Part shown: positions 44,709-53,198 of the stretch, piece after piece
Layout: each line of letters begins with the position of its first letter
Position numbering within the stretch: position 1 is the first letter of the stretch
NCBI GenBank assembly: GCA_949372595.1
Contig: CASIAN010000031.1
Coordinates: 1-64,000 of the forward strand
Direction: 5' to 3'
DNA from: CPC320 sp002336405
GTDB lineage: Bacteria; Pseudomonadota; Alphaproteobacteria; Rhodobacterales; Rhodobacteraceae
Length of the DNA: 64,000 nucleotides
Program-made: the position numbers and the translations under genes
Notes under the pieces: generated by a model
Database searches by the model: none
Told to the model about the DNA's origin: nothing
The model's input: only the letters and a program-made list of their open reading frames with translations

Positions 44709-45718
44709 TGATGGTTCCTGGCGCACGCAATCTGATCACGGATGTCGCGGGGCTCACGGTGGGCAACGCGCAGGACGCAACGCTGAAATCTGGCAGTACG
44801 GTTCTGGTGGGGACTACGCCATTTACTGCTTCTTATGCGGTCATGGGCGGAGCGCCAGGCACCCGGGACACGGATCTGTTGGAGCCTGACAAATCCGTGC
44901 AAGCCGTTGATGCACTTGTTTTGTCGGGGGGCTCTGCGTTTGGTCTGGATGCGGCAAGCGGTGTTGTGGCGGGGCTGCGTGCCCAGGGGCGTGGTTTTTC
45001 GCTGGGTGGGCTGCATGTGCCCCTGGTGCCGACGGCGATCCTGGCCGATCTGCTCAATGGTGGTCAAAAAAACTGGGATGATAATCCCTATCCCGATCTG
45101 GGGGCTCGGGCGTTTGCCGCCGCGATGGATGATTTTGATCTTGGCAGCGTCGGGGCGGGAACCGGGGCGTTGACTGGAACGTTGAAAGGCGGTCTGGGGT
45201 CGGCGTCGTTGGTGCTGGACAGCGGGGCAACCGTTGGCGCGTTGGTCGCGGTCAACCCGATTGGCAATGTGACCACCCCCGAAGCGCGGCATTTTTGGGC
45301 CGCTCCGTTTGAGTTGAACCAAGAATTTGGCGGCTTGGGGCCCGATCCGGCGGCTGGCTTGGGATATACGATCAGCCCCAAAAAGCCCGCAGCTATGTCG
45401 GCGCTGGGCAACACCACAATTGCGATTGTGGCCACCGATGCGACGCTTGACAAAGCGGCTGCCAAACGGCTTGCGGTGGCGGCACATGACGGGATCGGGC
45501 GGGCGATATTGCCTGCGCATATGCCAATGGACGGCGATCTGGTGTTTTCTGCAGCGACTGCACAGCGAAAGGCGATGGTTGACGATCGTGAAATGGCTTT
45601 TTTATGCCACGCTGGGGCGATGTGTCTTTCGCGTGCGATTGCCCGGGCCGTCTATTCGGCAACCCCGGCCGCCGGCGATATCCTGCCCTGCTGGCGCGAT
45701 CTCAACCCAGAGCGATGA
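44708..45718 (+). CDS. P1 family peptidase (DmpA/NylC-like, self-processing)
   Basis: Member of the DmpA/NylC Ntn-hydrolase-like family: D- or beta-aminopeptidases and 6-aminohexanoate hydrolases that cut themselves in two and expose an N-terminal nucleophile. The 336-residue product has VGAGTGALTGTLKGGLG (about residues 148-164), a probable cleavage site Asn235-Thr236 in ALGNTTIAIVATDAT, and the downstream PMDGDLVFSAAT segment with paired Asp. It is fused translationally to an SDR and follows a peptide importer. This suggests degradation of an imported, unusual amide or peptide. Two ATGs (44708, 44711) could serve as the start. Confidence 0.88.
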   Translation: MMVPGARNLITDVAGLTVGNAQDATLKSGSTVLVGTTPFTASYAVMGGAPGTRDTDLLEPDKSVQAVDALVLSGGSAFGLDAASGVVAGLRAQGRGFSLGGLHVPLVPTAILADLLNGGQKNWDDNPYPDLGARAFAAAMDDFDLGSVGAGTGALTGTLKGGLGSASLVLDSGATVGALVAVNPIGNVTTPEARHFWAAPFELNQEFGGLGPDPAAGLGYTISPKKPAAMSALGNTTIAIVATDATLDKAAAKRLAVAAHDGIGRAILPAHMPMDGDLVFSAATAQRKAMVDDREMAFLCHAGAMCLSRAIARAVYSATPAAGDILPCWRDLNPER

Positions 45719-45756
45719 TTTGAATGATACGGGCGGGAGAGGGACCCAGAGCCCAA

Positions 45757-47634
45757 CTAACCACGTTCGTTGAAAAAGGCGTAAATTGTTTCAGCAAGCG
45801 CGCTTGAAATACCGTCAACTGCTTTGAGGTCGACAAGATTGGCGCGGCTGACCGCCTTGGCAGAGCCAAAATGTGACAGCAGCGCTTTTTTGCGTCCGCC
45901 CCCGACGCCCGGCACCTCGTCAAGCGGGGTGGCGGTGATGGTTTTGGCGCGTTTAGCCCGATGGGTGCCGATGGCAAACCGATGCGCCTCGTCGCGCAGC
46001 CGCTGAATGAAATACAACACCGGATCATTGTGGCGCAGGGCAAATGGGCGCTGCCCGATACGGTGAAACTCTTCCTTGCCATGATCGCGATCAACGCCTT
46101 TTGCGACGCCGACCATCGGCAGATCGTCGATGCCAAAGCCGTCCATGATTTCGGCCACGGCACTGACATGACCAGCGCCGCCATCGATCAAAAGCAGATC
46201 GGGCCACAATGCTTTGTCACGGTCTGGGTCGTCTTTTAACAATCGTTTAAAGCGCCGGCTCAAAACTTCTTTCATCATGCCAAAGTCATCACCGGGTGTC
46301 AGGTCGTCGCCCTTGATATTGAATTTGCGGTACTGATTTTTCAAAAACCCCTCGGGTCCGGCGACGATCATACCGCCCACGGCATGGCTGCCTTGGATAT
46401 GGCTATTGTCATAGACTTCGATGCGCTGCGGTGGGGCATCCATTGCAAAAGCCTCGGCCAGCCCTTTGAGCAACTTGCCCTGACTGGCGGTTTCAGCCTG
46501 CTTGCGCGCCAGACTTTCGCGGGCGTTGCGCAATGCGCCGTCGACCAGTTCTGCCTTTTCACCGCGTTGGGGGACGATGATCTCAACTCTGCGGCCAAGC
46601 TTGCCTGTCAGGGCCTCGGTCATCAGGTCAGCGTTCTCAATCTGGTGCGATAACAGCAGCATCCGCGGGGGGTCTTTGCTGTCATAGAACTGGCCGATGA
46701 AGGCCTCAAGAACTTCGGCTTCTTCTACATCGGGCCCGACTCGCGGAAAGAAATCCTGATTGCCCCAGTTTTGGTTGGCACGGATGAAAAAAACTTGGAC
46801 ACAGGCCTGACCTCCTGCGAGATGCAGGGCTATCACATCAGCTTCGATGACACCGCGCGGGTTAATGCCCTGCGCGCTTTGAACCTGTGTCAACGCCCGA
46901 ATACGATCTCTGAGGGCGGCGGCGCGTTCAAATTCCATCTGTTCGGCCGCCGCCTGCATCTGGGTGGCAAGCAGTTCTTGGATTTCAGTTGAGCGACCTG
47001 ACAGAAACCGCTCGGCATCTGCGACGGTGGCAGCATAATCGACGGCGCTGATTTTATCGACACAAGGGGCTGAACAGCGTTTGATTTGGTATAGCAGACA
47101 GGGACGGCTGCGACTGTCGAACATTGCGTCTGAACAGTCGCGCAGCAGGAATACCCGCTGCAATTGTGTCAGGGTGCGGTTTACCGCACCGGCGCTGGCA
47201 AACGGGCCGTAATAAGTGCCTTTGGCTCTTTTCGCGCCTCGGTGTTTGCTGATTTGTGGAAAAGTGTGTTCAGATCCTACCAATATATTTGGGAAACTTT
47301 TGTCATCCCGTAAAAGTACATTATAGCGTGGTTTGAGTTGTTTGATGAGGTTTTGCTCAAGCAGTAGCGCCTCGGTCTCGGTGCGTGTGGTTAGAAACAT
47401 CATCCGCGCTGTTTCTGATATCATCCTGTCGATGCGGCCCGAATGACCCGTTGGCCGCGTGTAATTGGTGACCCGCATTTTTAAATTGCGCGCTTTGCCA
47501 ACATACAGCACCCGCGCTTGGGCATCCAGCATGCGGTAGACGCCAGGAGAACTGTCCAGCGTTCGGACGTAGGCCGCGATTACGTCCCTTCCAGTGGGCA
47601 GCGGGGGCGATTCTGTTGTGTTTGCTTCAGCCAT
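45757..47634 (-). CDS. uvrC: Excinuclease ABC subunit C
   Basis: Makes the two incisions flanking DNA lesions in nucleotide excision repair. The 625-residue protein has the GIY-YIG domain (SSPGVYRMLD to LYVGKARNLKMRV, residues about 28-57), the UVR helical motif (MEFERAAALRDRIRALTQ), the RNase H-like second nuclease domain (EVYDNSHIQGSHAVGGM; LLIDGGAGH) and C-terminal helix-hairpin-helix motifs (EVPGVGGGRKKALLSHFGS). The ATG at 47634 gives MAEANTTESPP; a TTG upstream would add 18 residues. A 300-base AT-rich spacer lies upstream. It converges on the P1 peptidase gene. Confidence 0.96.
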   Translation of the reverse strand: MAEANTTESPPLPTGRDVIAAYVRTLDSSPGVYRMLDAQARVLYVGKARNLKMRVTNYTRPTGHSGRIDRMISETARMMFLTTRTETEALLLEQNLIKQLKPRYNVLLRDDKSFPNILVGSEHTFPQISKHRGAKRAKGTYYGPFASAGAVNRTLTQLQRVFLLRDCSDAMFDSRSRPCLLYQIKRCSAPCVDKISAVDYAATVADAERFLSGRSTEIQELLATQMQAAAEQMEFERAAALRDRIRALTQVQSAQGINPRGVIEADVIALHLAGGQACVQVFFIRANQNWGNQDFFPRVGPDVEEAEVLEAFIGQFYDSKDPPRMLLLSHQIENADLMTEALTGKLGRRVEIIVPQRGEKAELVDGALRNARESLARKQAETASQGKLLKGLAEAFAMDAPPQRIEVYDNSHIQGSHAVGGMIVAGPEGFLKNQYRKFNIKGDDLTPGDDFGMMKEVLSRRFKRLLKDDPDRDKALWPDLLLIDGGAGHVSAVAEIMDGFGIDDLPMVGVAKGVDRDHGKEEFHRIGQRPFALRHNDPVLYFIQRLRDEAHRFAIGTHRAKRAKTITATPLDEVPGVGGGRKKALLSHFGSAKAVSRANLVDLKAVDGISSALAETIYAFFNERG

Positions 47635-47934
47635 GATTTTATCTAGTGATTCTTGATGGGCGCTGCACTCAAAATAGTGCGATAGCAAGAAGAAAAATGT
47701 CCACGGTTTCTGTGGATAAGCTTGTATATAACTTTACCACGAATGGGATTTTCCGTTATATTCAATCAGCTTCCTCACATTGCTTAAAAAATAGGCACTT
47801 ATTTAACCTATTGTTACTAATGAATATTATTTTTTGCATCTGGCAAAATGTTGAAAACGTTAGCTTTTTATTGATGCTTTCGCAACGGTTGTGTGACGGG
47901 TGCATAACTCGTGTCACAAACTTCATACGAACCG
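47635..47934 (-). other. AT-rich spacer upstream of uvrC
   Basis: Three hundred bases without a supported gene, visibly richer in A and T than the flanking genes. It holds an inverted repeat TCCAC/GTGGA (47700-47716), a perfect DnaA-box 9-mer, TGTGAC/GTCACA arms near 47892-47917, and a 14-base sequence (AACGGTTGTGTGAC) that recurs at about 52673. It presumably contains the uvrC promoter. Confidence 0.5.
47711..47719 (-). promoter_or_regulatory. Single perfect DnaA-box sequence
   Basis: TGTGGATAA on the plus strand is the complement of the consensus TTATCCACA. It lies in an AT-rich spacer ahead of uvrC. One such 9-mer per window of this size is not surprising by chance, and no cluster of further boxes is seen, so its function is doubtful. 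Confidence 0.25.
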
Positions 47935-48711
47935 TTAGTCATTTTGCACATCTGGGGTTTTCCAGCCCAGATGCTGCCCCCCGTCAACGCAGAGCAATTG
48001 CCCGGTCACGGCGGTTGCGTTCAGAAAATATCCAAGCGCATTGTTAATATCGTTGGTTCCTGCACCGCGTTGCAAAATGGTATTGCGACGCTGGGTTGCG
48101 AAGTGCTCGGCGCTTTGACGTGCGCCCTGAAGCGTTGGCCCCGGGCCGATGGCATTGACCCGCACTTTTGGCGCGAGGCTCCGCGCAGCAGTTTGGGTCA
48201 AGGCCCATAGGCCCATTTTTGCAATCGTATAAGTCATGAATTCCGGTGTCAGCTTGCGGACACGCTGGTCGATCATATTGATCACCAAAGCCTGCGCCAT
48301 GGGTTCATTTTGGTCATCATAAAGCGGCTCAGGCACCTGTGTGGCCAGCGCTTGGGTCAAAACGAACGGTGCGCGCAGATTGCTTTCCATATGACGATCC
48401 CAACTGGTGCGCGTGGCACTGGTAATATTGTCATATTCAAAAATTGAGGCGTTATTAATCAGGCAGGTTATGGGGCCACCCAGCGCTTGCATTGCCGCTG
48501 GCATCAGATTTTGAACTGCCGCCTCGTCCAGTAGATCAGCTTGTAACGCGACTGCATGTCGTCCCATCCCGCACAGATTTTCTACGACGTCTTCTGCGGC
48601 TTGGCGCGAGGTGGCATAGTGGACGGCCACATCGTATCCTTGTTGCCCTAGGTAGAGCGCCATCTCCCGACCGATCCGCGCAGCAGCGCCAGTCACCAAA
48701 GCCCGTTTCAT
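47935..48711 (-). CDS. SDR-family oxidoreductase, FolM/pteridine reductase-like
   Basis: Short-chain dehydrogenase of 258 residues, resembling FolM-type dihydromonapterin or pteridine reductases. Motifs are TGAAARIG (about residues 8-15, with the Arg favouring NADP), NNASIFEYD, and the catalytic YTIAK (Tyr and Lys four apart). The ATG at 48711 follows GGGAG and is preferred to a TTG immediately upstream. It is 19 bases after the Ca/Na exchanger gene in a minus-strand series. The substrate assignment is inference from resemblance. Confidence 0.82.
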   Translation of the reverse strand: MKRALVTGAAARIGREMALYLGQQGYDVAVHYATSRQAAEDVVENLCGMGRHAVALQADLLDEAAVQNLMPAAMQALGGPITCLINNASIFEYDNITSATRTSWDRHMESNLRAPFVLTQALATQVPEPLYDDQNEPMAQALVINMIDQRVRKLTPEFMTYTIAKMGLWALTQTAARSLAPKVRVNAIGPGPTLQGARQSAEHFATQRRNTILQRGAGTNDINNALGYFLNATAVTGQLLCVDGGQHLGWKTPDVQND

Positions 48712-48730
48712 CAAAATCTCCCACGTTGGG

Positions 48731-49684
48731 TCAAACCAATACTATGGTGACATAGAACAGATACAGAGCAGTCAAGCCAAGGCCAAAGCGTCGGGTGATG
48801 TTCCAGTTGAAAAATACAAATGGGATCAACAGGACCGAGGCGCCCAACATGACCCATAAATCAAAGGTTAGAAATGCAGTATCGACCGGGATCGGCCCGA
48901 CAAAAGTGGTCAGACCCACGATGGCGAGTAGGTTAAACATATTGGAGCCGATGACATTACCTAAGGCGACATCTGCTTGCCGACGCAAGGCGGCCGTTAT
49001 GGCTGTTGCCAATTCAGGTAGGGACGTGCCGAGGGCAACAAGGGTCAAGCCAATGATCGCTTCGCTAACCCCAAACAGGCGCGCGATATGGCTTGCACTA
49101 TCTACCAGAATATGGGCGCCCAGCGGCAAGCCGATGATGCCCAGTGTCAGATACATTGCGATCTTCCACCAAGCCATCGTGGGCGTGGCCTCGACGGTTG
49201 GATCAAGGTTTATGTTGTTGTTTTTGGTGTCAGCCGCGCTGTGACGTTGGGCGTCGCGCAGTGTGTCGCCAAGGATATATACCAAAAGTGCCAGCAGTAT
49301 CAGCCCACTTTGCCATTCAAATATGCCCCGAAATGCCAGCCCTATAAATAAACATGTGGCCACCATCATGCCGAGATAGGCTTTTTTAGTATCATGTTCG
49401 CTGCTGTGTAATGTTGAAAATATGGCAGGCAGGCCCAATACCAGCAGAATATTTGCCGTGTTCGAGCCAACAACATTTCCCAACGCCAGACTTGGCACGT
49501 CTTCGATGACCGCATTGATGGCAATGATCAGTTCAGGAGCTGAGGTTCCAAAGGCGACCACCGTGAGACTGACGATCAGGGTGGGTATGCCCAAGCGCAC
49601 ACTTAGATTGACGGCCCCTTTAACCAGCGCATCACCCGCCAGAATAAGAAGCACAAACCCCAGAGCCGCCGATAGCCAGACCAC
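48731..49684 (-). CDS. CaCA-family calcium/sodium antiporter (GTG start)
   Basis: YrbG-type cation exchanger, 317 residues, about ten membrane helices. It has two inverted alpha repeats: FGTSAPELIIAINAVIED with GNVVGSNTANILLVLGLPA, and LGTSLPELATAITAALRR with GNVIGSNMFNLLAIVGL. The conserved acidic residues (Glu in APEL and LPEL) bind the cation. The GTG at 49684 follows AAGGG and lies three bases after the stop of the small zinc-ribbon gene, so it is part of the sohB-like operon. Confidence 0.93.
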   Translation of the reverse strand: MVWLSAALGFVLLILAGDALVKGAVNLSVRLGIPTLIVSLTVVAFGTSAPELIIAINAVIEDVPSLALGNVVGSNTANILLVLGLPAIFSTLHSSEHDTKKAYLGMMVATCLFIGLAFRGIFEWQSGLILLALLVYILGDTLRDAQRHSAADTKNNNINLDPTVEATPTMAWWKIAMYLTLGIIGLPLGAHILVDSASHIARLFGVSEAIIGLTLVALGTSLPELATAITAALRRQADVALGNVIGSNMFNLLAIVGLTTFVGPIPVDTAFLTFDLWVMLGASVLLIPFVFFNWNITRRFGLGLTALYLFYVTIVLV

Positions 49685-49687
49685 AGG

Positions 49688-49855
49688 TCAGCCCTTGCCT
49701 TTACCGCAGGCGCAGGGGCCGGTACCAATATTAAAGCGGCCACAAGACGCGCAGCGTGCGGCATCCAGTCGCTTTTTGCCTGGAAATTTCAATTTGCCGA
49801 ACATTGCCAGCACACCCATGCCAACCAGAAACAGGACCACGATCTTCAGGATCAT
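49688..49855 (-). CDS. Small membrane-anchored zinc-ribbon protein
   Basis: A 55-residue protein not usually called because of its size. It has one N-terminal hydrophobic helix (ILKIVVLFLVGMGVLAMFG), a basic stretch (KLKFPGKKRL), then a Cys-rich end (CASCGRF, GPCACGKGKG) that looks like a rubredoxin- or ribbon-type zinc site with four cysteines. The ATG at 49855 lies one base after the S49 peptidase stop codon, and its stop lies three bases before the antiporter GTG, so it is translated within this operon. The function is unknown; it might assist or localise the peptidase. Confidence 0.75.
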   Translation of the reverse strand: MILKIVVLFLVGMGVLAMFGKLKFPGKKRLDAARCASCGRFNIGTGPCACGKGKG

Positions 49856-49856
49856 T

Positions 49857-50654
49857 CTATAATCCAAAACGGGCGAACTGGGCCCGTTCTTCTATGCTGC
49901 TAAAGGCGTCATGCACAATCGACGTGCCAAAGCGCTGGAGAAAATTGCGTTTCACGTCATAATTCCGGAACTTAACCTTGTCACCAAACCGCTCTTTCAT
50001 CAGCGGCACCAGATGGCCAATACCATCCACCAAACCTAGTTCGGCTGAATGTTGTCCTGTCCAAAACTCGCCACTGAACAGATCCTGTGCGTCGGTAAGT
50101 TTGCTGCCTCGGCGGGTTCTCACATGGGAGATGAAAACGTCGTGGAGCTGATTAAGAATGGTTTTAAGGCGGGTCACGTCTTCGGGATTTTCTGGTCGAA
50201 ACGGATCCAGTGTCGATTTGGATTTTCCGGCGGTATATACCCGTCTTTCCAGCCCTTGCCGTTCTAGAAAGGTTGATGCGCCAAAGCCGGCTGAAATCAC
50301 CCCAATCGAGCCGATAATTGATCCGGGATCAACCCAGATTTCATCAGCGCTGACAGCCAGCCAATAGCCACCAGAGGCTGCAACGTCTTCTACAAACGCA
50401 AATACGGGCAGTTTTTTATCATCTGCAAGACGGCGAATGCGCGCCGCTATTAGCGAGGATTGAACCGGGGACCCCCCCGGTGAATTGATCACCAGAGCGA
50501 CTGCTGCCGGTTTGCCCTTGGTAAAGGCCTTTTCAATATAGGGCGCGAGCGTCTGATCGTTGAGTTGGCCGCGACCACCTGCCGCGATCGTGCCGGTAAG
50601 CCGCAAGACTGCGACTGTCGGTGTTTTTTTCAAAAAAGGAATGCTTATAACCAT
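49857..50654 (-). CDS. S49 family peptidase (SohB/SppA-like)
   Basis: Signal-peptide-peptidase-type serine protease with a Ser-Lys dyad, 265 residues, the short form. The fold signature INSPGGSP (about residues 57-64), the nucleophile Ser94 in VAASGGYW, and the general-base Lys146 in TAGKSKSTLDPF are all present. It lacks an obvious long N-terminal membrane helix, although the next gene encodes a small membrane-anchored protein. The ATG at 50654 is used; upstream is a 94-base spacer after the ABC permease. Confidence 0.9.
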   Translation of the reverse strand: MVISIPFLKKTPTVAVLRLTGTIAAGGRGQLNDQTLAPYIEKAFTKGKPAAVALVINSPGGSPVQSSLIAARIRRLADDKKLPVFAFVEDVAASGGYWLAVSADEIWVDPGSIIGSIGVISAGFGASTFLERQGLERRVYTAGKSKSTLDPFRPENPEDVTRLKTILNQLHDVFISHVRTRRGSKLTDAQDLFSGEFWTGQHSAELGLVDGIGHLVPLMKERFGDKVKFRNYDVKRNFLQRFGTSIVHDAFSSIEERAQFARFGL

Positions 50655-50748
50655 GTTTCACACTTAGTTTGATTGGCAGCAGCAAACAAGGCGGCGCAAG
50701 AATATTTATGCGTGTTTGCAAATTCTGGGACTTGTCAGACGATAGACC

Positions 50749-51510
50749 TTAGCTGCGCAGACGATAGCCGGTTTTGAATATCCAAAAGATCACCCAAAGA
50801 CATAAAATGATGAACCCGCCGATGGCCAGTAAACTGATTGTGATCGGAACGTCAGAGGTGTCAAAAAACGCCCAGCGAAATCCAGAAATCAAATAGACTA
50901 TTGGATTAAATAAGGTAATTTTCTGCCAAAGCGGCGGCAGCATTGTGATGGAATAAAACGAGCCGCCCAAAAACACCAATGGTGTGATGACCAACAGTGG
51001 AATTAATTGCAATTGTTCGAAATTAATCGCCCAAATTCCAATAATAAAGCCAAACAATGAAAAGCTGACACAGGTCAGCAGCAAGATGGCCAGCATTGCC
51101 ACGGGGTGGGCAACGGTCAGATCGACAAAAATTGTCGACGTTGCCAGTATGACCAAGCCGATGAACAGAGCTTTGCATGTTGCAGCCCCCACGTATCCCA
51201 AAATAATTTCAAACGTATTGACCGGCGCTGACAGCAGCTCATAAATGGTGCCGGTATATTTTGGCAGATGGATTCCAAACGCAGCGTTCGAGGTCGCTTG
51301 CGTGATCACGCTCAGCATGATCAGCCCCGGCACCAAAAAAGACACATAGCTGACACCCTCAATCTGGTCTATCCGGCTGCCTAGGGCTGCGCCAAATACG
51401 ACAAAATACAGTGATGTTGACAGAACTGGTGATAGAAAACTCTGTTTCAGTGTCCGAAAAAACCGGTGCATTTCGAAAAAGTAAATCGTTTTTATGGCAT
51501 GCCAGTTCAT
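50749..51510 (-). CDS. ABC-2 type transporter permease
   Basis: Six-helix exporter permease, 253 residues (NodJ/DrrB/YadH-like), starting MNWHAIKTIYFFEMHRF. It includes the ABC-2 region SFLVPGLIMLSVITQATSNAAFG and the terminal PLWQKITLFNPIVYLISGFRW. The start overlaps the stop of the ATPase gene (ATGA), so the pair forms one exporter. The substrate is unknown; related exporters move polysaccharides, lipids or drugs. Confidence 0.92.
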   Translation of the reverse strand: MNWHAIKTIYFFEMHRFFRTLKQSFLSPVLSTSLYFVVFGAALGSRIDQIEGVSYVSFLVPGLIMLSVITQATSNAAFGIHLPKYTGTIYELLSAPVNTFEIILGYVGAATCKALFIGLVILATSTIFVDLTVAHPVAMLAILLLTCVSFSLFGFIIGIWAINFEQLQLIPLLVITPLVFLGGSFYSITMLPPLWQKITLFNPIVYLISGFRWAFFDTSDVPITISLLAIGGFIILCLWVIFWIFKTGYRLRS

Positions 51511-52436
51511 TTATTTGCATCCTGTAGCAACGTGATAAAGATCTCTTCGAGGCTGCTTTGCTCGGTATGTAGATCGCGCAGCACCAAGCCGGCTTTCGAC
51601 AGATCAGACAATAAAGTGGTGATTCCGGTTCTTTCGCCAGTTGCGCCATAGGCATATTTTATGGCTTGCCCGTCATTGATCAAACTGAGGTTATAAGCTG
51701 CTAAGCTCTCGGGCAGAGTTTCGGTGGGTTGTGTTAATTCGATAGTCAAAGTTTTTTGACCCATTTGCTGCATTAGCGTGGCTTTACTTTCGACCAGCAA
51801 AATTCTGCCGTTATCTATCACCGCGATCCGGTCGGCGATTGCTTCGGCTTCGTCGATATAATGCGTGGTTAGAATGATCGTCACACCATCGGCTTTGAGC
51901 TGTGAGATCAACGCCCACATATCTCGGCGTAATTCAACATCAACGCCAGCGGTAGGTTCATCAAGAAATAAAATACGGGGTTCGTGGACCAAAGCTTTGG
52001 CAATCATCACTCGACGTCGCATCCCGCCTGATAATGATTTTATTTGTGCGTGACGTTTGTCCCATAAAGACAGTTGCTTTAATATCTGTTCGATAAGGGC
52101 GGGGTCGGCCCCGAGACCAAACAGCCCGCGCGAGAACTGTAAGGTGTTCATAACGGTTTCGAACGGCTCGAGCGAAATCTCTTGGGGGACCAGACCGATC
52201 AACTTGCGGGCCGCGCGATAGTCGGTTTTGATATCATAGCCGCCCACGCGGATCGTGCCAGATGTTGGGCTTGCCAGACCGCAGATTGTCGCAATAAGCG
52301 TGGTTTTCCCGGCGCCGTTGGGACCCAGAAGCGCCAGAATTTCGCCTTGCTCTACGTCAAGGTCGACGCCCTTAAGAGCATGAAACGAATCGTTATACGT
52401 TTTCTTCAGTGCATTAATCTCTAAAAATCTACGGAT
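51507..52436 (-). CDS. ABC transporter ATP-binding protein with no ordinary start codon
   Basis: ATPase partner of the ABC-2 permease, 309 residues if initiated at 52436. Reading upstream in frame gives an intact Walker A GPNGAGKT (about residues 35-42), then Q-loop VPQE, signature LSGGMRRR, Walker B ILFLDEPTAGVD and the H-loop TTHY. Upstream of the Walker A there is no in-frame ATG, GTG or TTG before the stop codon at 52494-52496. A good ribosome site AAAGGA precedes ATC at 52436-52434 by six bases, exactly where homologues place Met (then RRFLEINALKKTY). The first GTG downstream (52247) would delete the Walker A. The gene may use AUC, or be silenced by a start-codon mutation or sequencing error. 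Confidence 0.8.
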   Translation of the reverse strand: MRRFLEINALKKTYNDSFHALKGVDLDVEQGEILALLGPNGAGKTTLIATICGLASPTSGTIRVGGYDIKTDYRAARKLIGLVPQEISLEPFETVMNTLQFSRGLFGLGADPALIEQILKQLSLWDKRHAQIKSLSGGMRRRVMIAKALVHEPRILFLDEPTAGVDVELRRDMWALISQLKADGVTIILTTHYIDEAEAIADRIAVIDNGRILLVESKATLMQQMGQKTLTIELTQPTETLPESLAAYNLSLINDGQAIKYAYGATGERTGITTLLSDLSKAGLVLRDLHTEQSSLEEIFITLLQDANK

Positions 52437-52508
52437 ATTGTGTCCTTTACCGTTCTTTTGAAATCCCTTGTTGCGTGTGTCTAAGGGGGTAGCTCAGACA
52501 GTAAAAGC

Positions 52509-52530
52509 CCAAAATATTTTGGATATATCC
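52509..52530. repeat. Two overlapping perfect palindromes
   Basis: CCAAAATATTTTGG (52509-52522) and GGATATATCC (52521-52530) are both perfect palindromes sharing two bases. Such paired dyads often form operators, but no regulator can be named. Confidence 0.5.
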
Positions 52531-52884
52531 ATAGCCTTGTTGAGTGCCTATCATATCTGGATTGAATAGATAAAAACTCAACCAAATCCATTCAAAAACT
52601 GTTGGGTATTATTGCCCGTAGTTCTCGCAAAATAATCAGTGCAGTTCCGAGGATTTACGCCCTGTTTTAAATAACGGTTGTGTGACTATTAAATAGCCGA
52701 GCGGATGGAAAGTAAGAAATGCCTAGAGGCGGTGAAAAAACAACTGTTTATTAGATGAAATAATATTTTATACGAAGTGCGCGAATAATATCTTCAAATA
52801 TTACAGGGTTAAAATTATCTTCCAAATAGGGCTCTTAAAATTTATATTTGCTGTGTGTATCCAGAGTGTTTCGAATTTAACTCA

Positions 52885-52899
52885 TTAAAATTTAATTAA
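52885..52899. promoter_or_regulatory. CtrA-type full site (TTAA-N7-TTAA)
   Basis: TTAA at 52885-52888 and TTAA at 52896-52899 are separated by seven bases, the spacing recognised by the alphaproteobacterial regulator CtrA. In DNA this AT-rich the match may be chance. Confidence 0.35.
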
Positions 52900-53148
52900 A
52901 TTTATTGCAAAGTGATCTTATAAATTTGATTAAAAGTCCTTGTCATGTTGGTTTTTTTTGCCGTAAGTATCTAAAATTTATGAGTTTCTGGCTGCGTCAC
53001 ACAGAGTTTTCGCATTGAGGTCGGAATGCTAAGATTGATGTGTCCGTTTGGATCGGGGCGGTTGTTTGATCTCGTATATTCCAAAAGATGAAATTTCAGC
53101 GATTGAGTGCTAAAAGAATATATCAGCACACACAAATCGCACGATCTT

Positions 53149-53162
53149 TTGATCTAGATTAA
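53149..53162. promoter_or_regulatory. FNR/FnrL-like site upstream of the desaturase
   Basis: TTGATCTAGATTAA matches the TTGAT-N4-ATCAA consensus of FNR-family oxygen regulators with one mismatch. It lies eight bases before a -35-like element and about 170 bases before a gene for an oxygen-requiring desaturase. Confidence 0.5.
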
Positions 53163-53170
53163 CTGAGTAC

Positions 53171-53198
53171 TTGGCGTCAGCAAAAATAATGTTATATA
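53171..53198 (+). promoter_or_regulatory. Probable promoter of the desaturase gene
   Basis: TTGGCG (53171-53176) and TATATA (53193-53198) are spaced by 16 bases. This would give an untranslated leader of about 130 bases before the ATG at 53334. Confidence 0.4.

Noticed and set aside
47711..47719. Chromosomal origin based on the DnaA box near uvrC
   Set aside because: Only one box; a perfect 9-mer is expected roughly once per 130 kb on two strands, and no cluster is visible.
52485..52498. tRNA-like opening GGGGGTAGCTCAGA
   Set aside because: The D-arm does not close, and no anticodon or T-arm follows.
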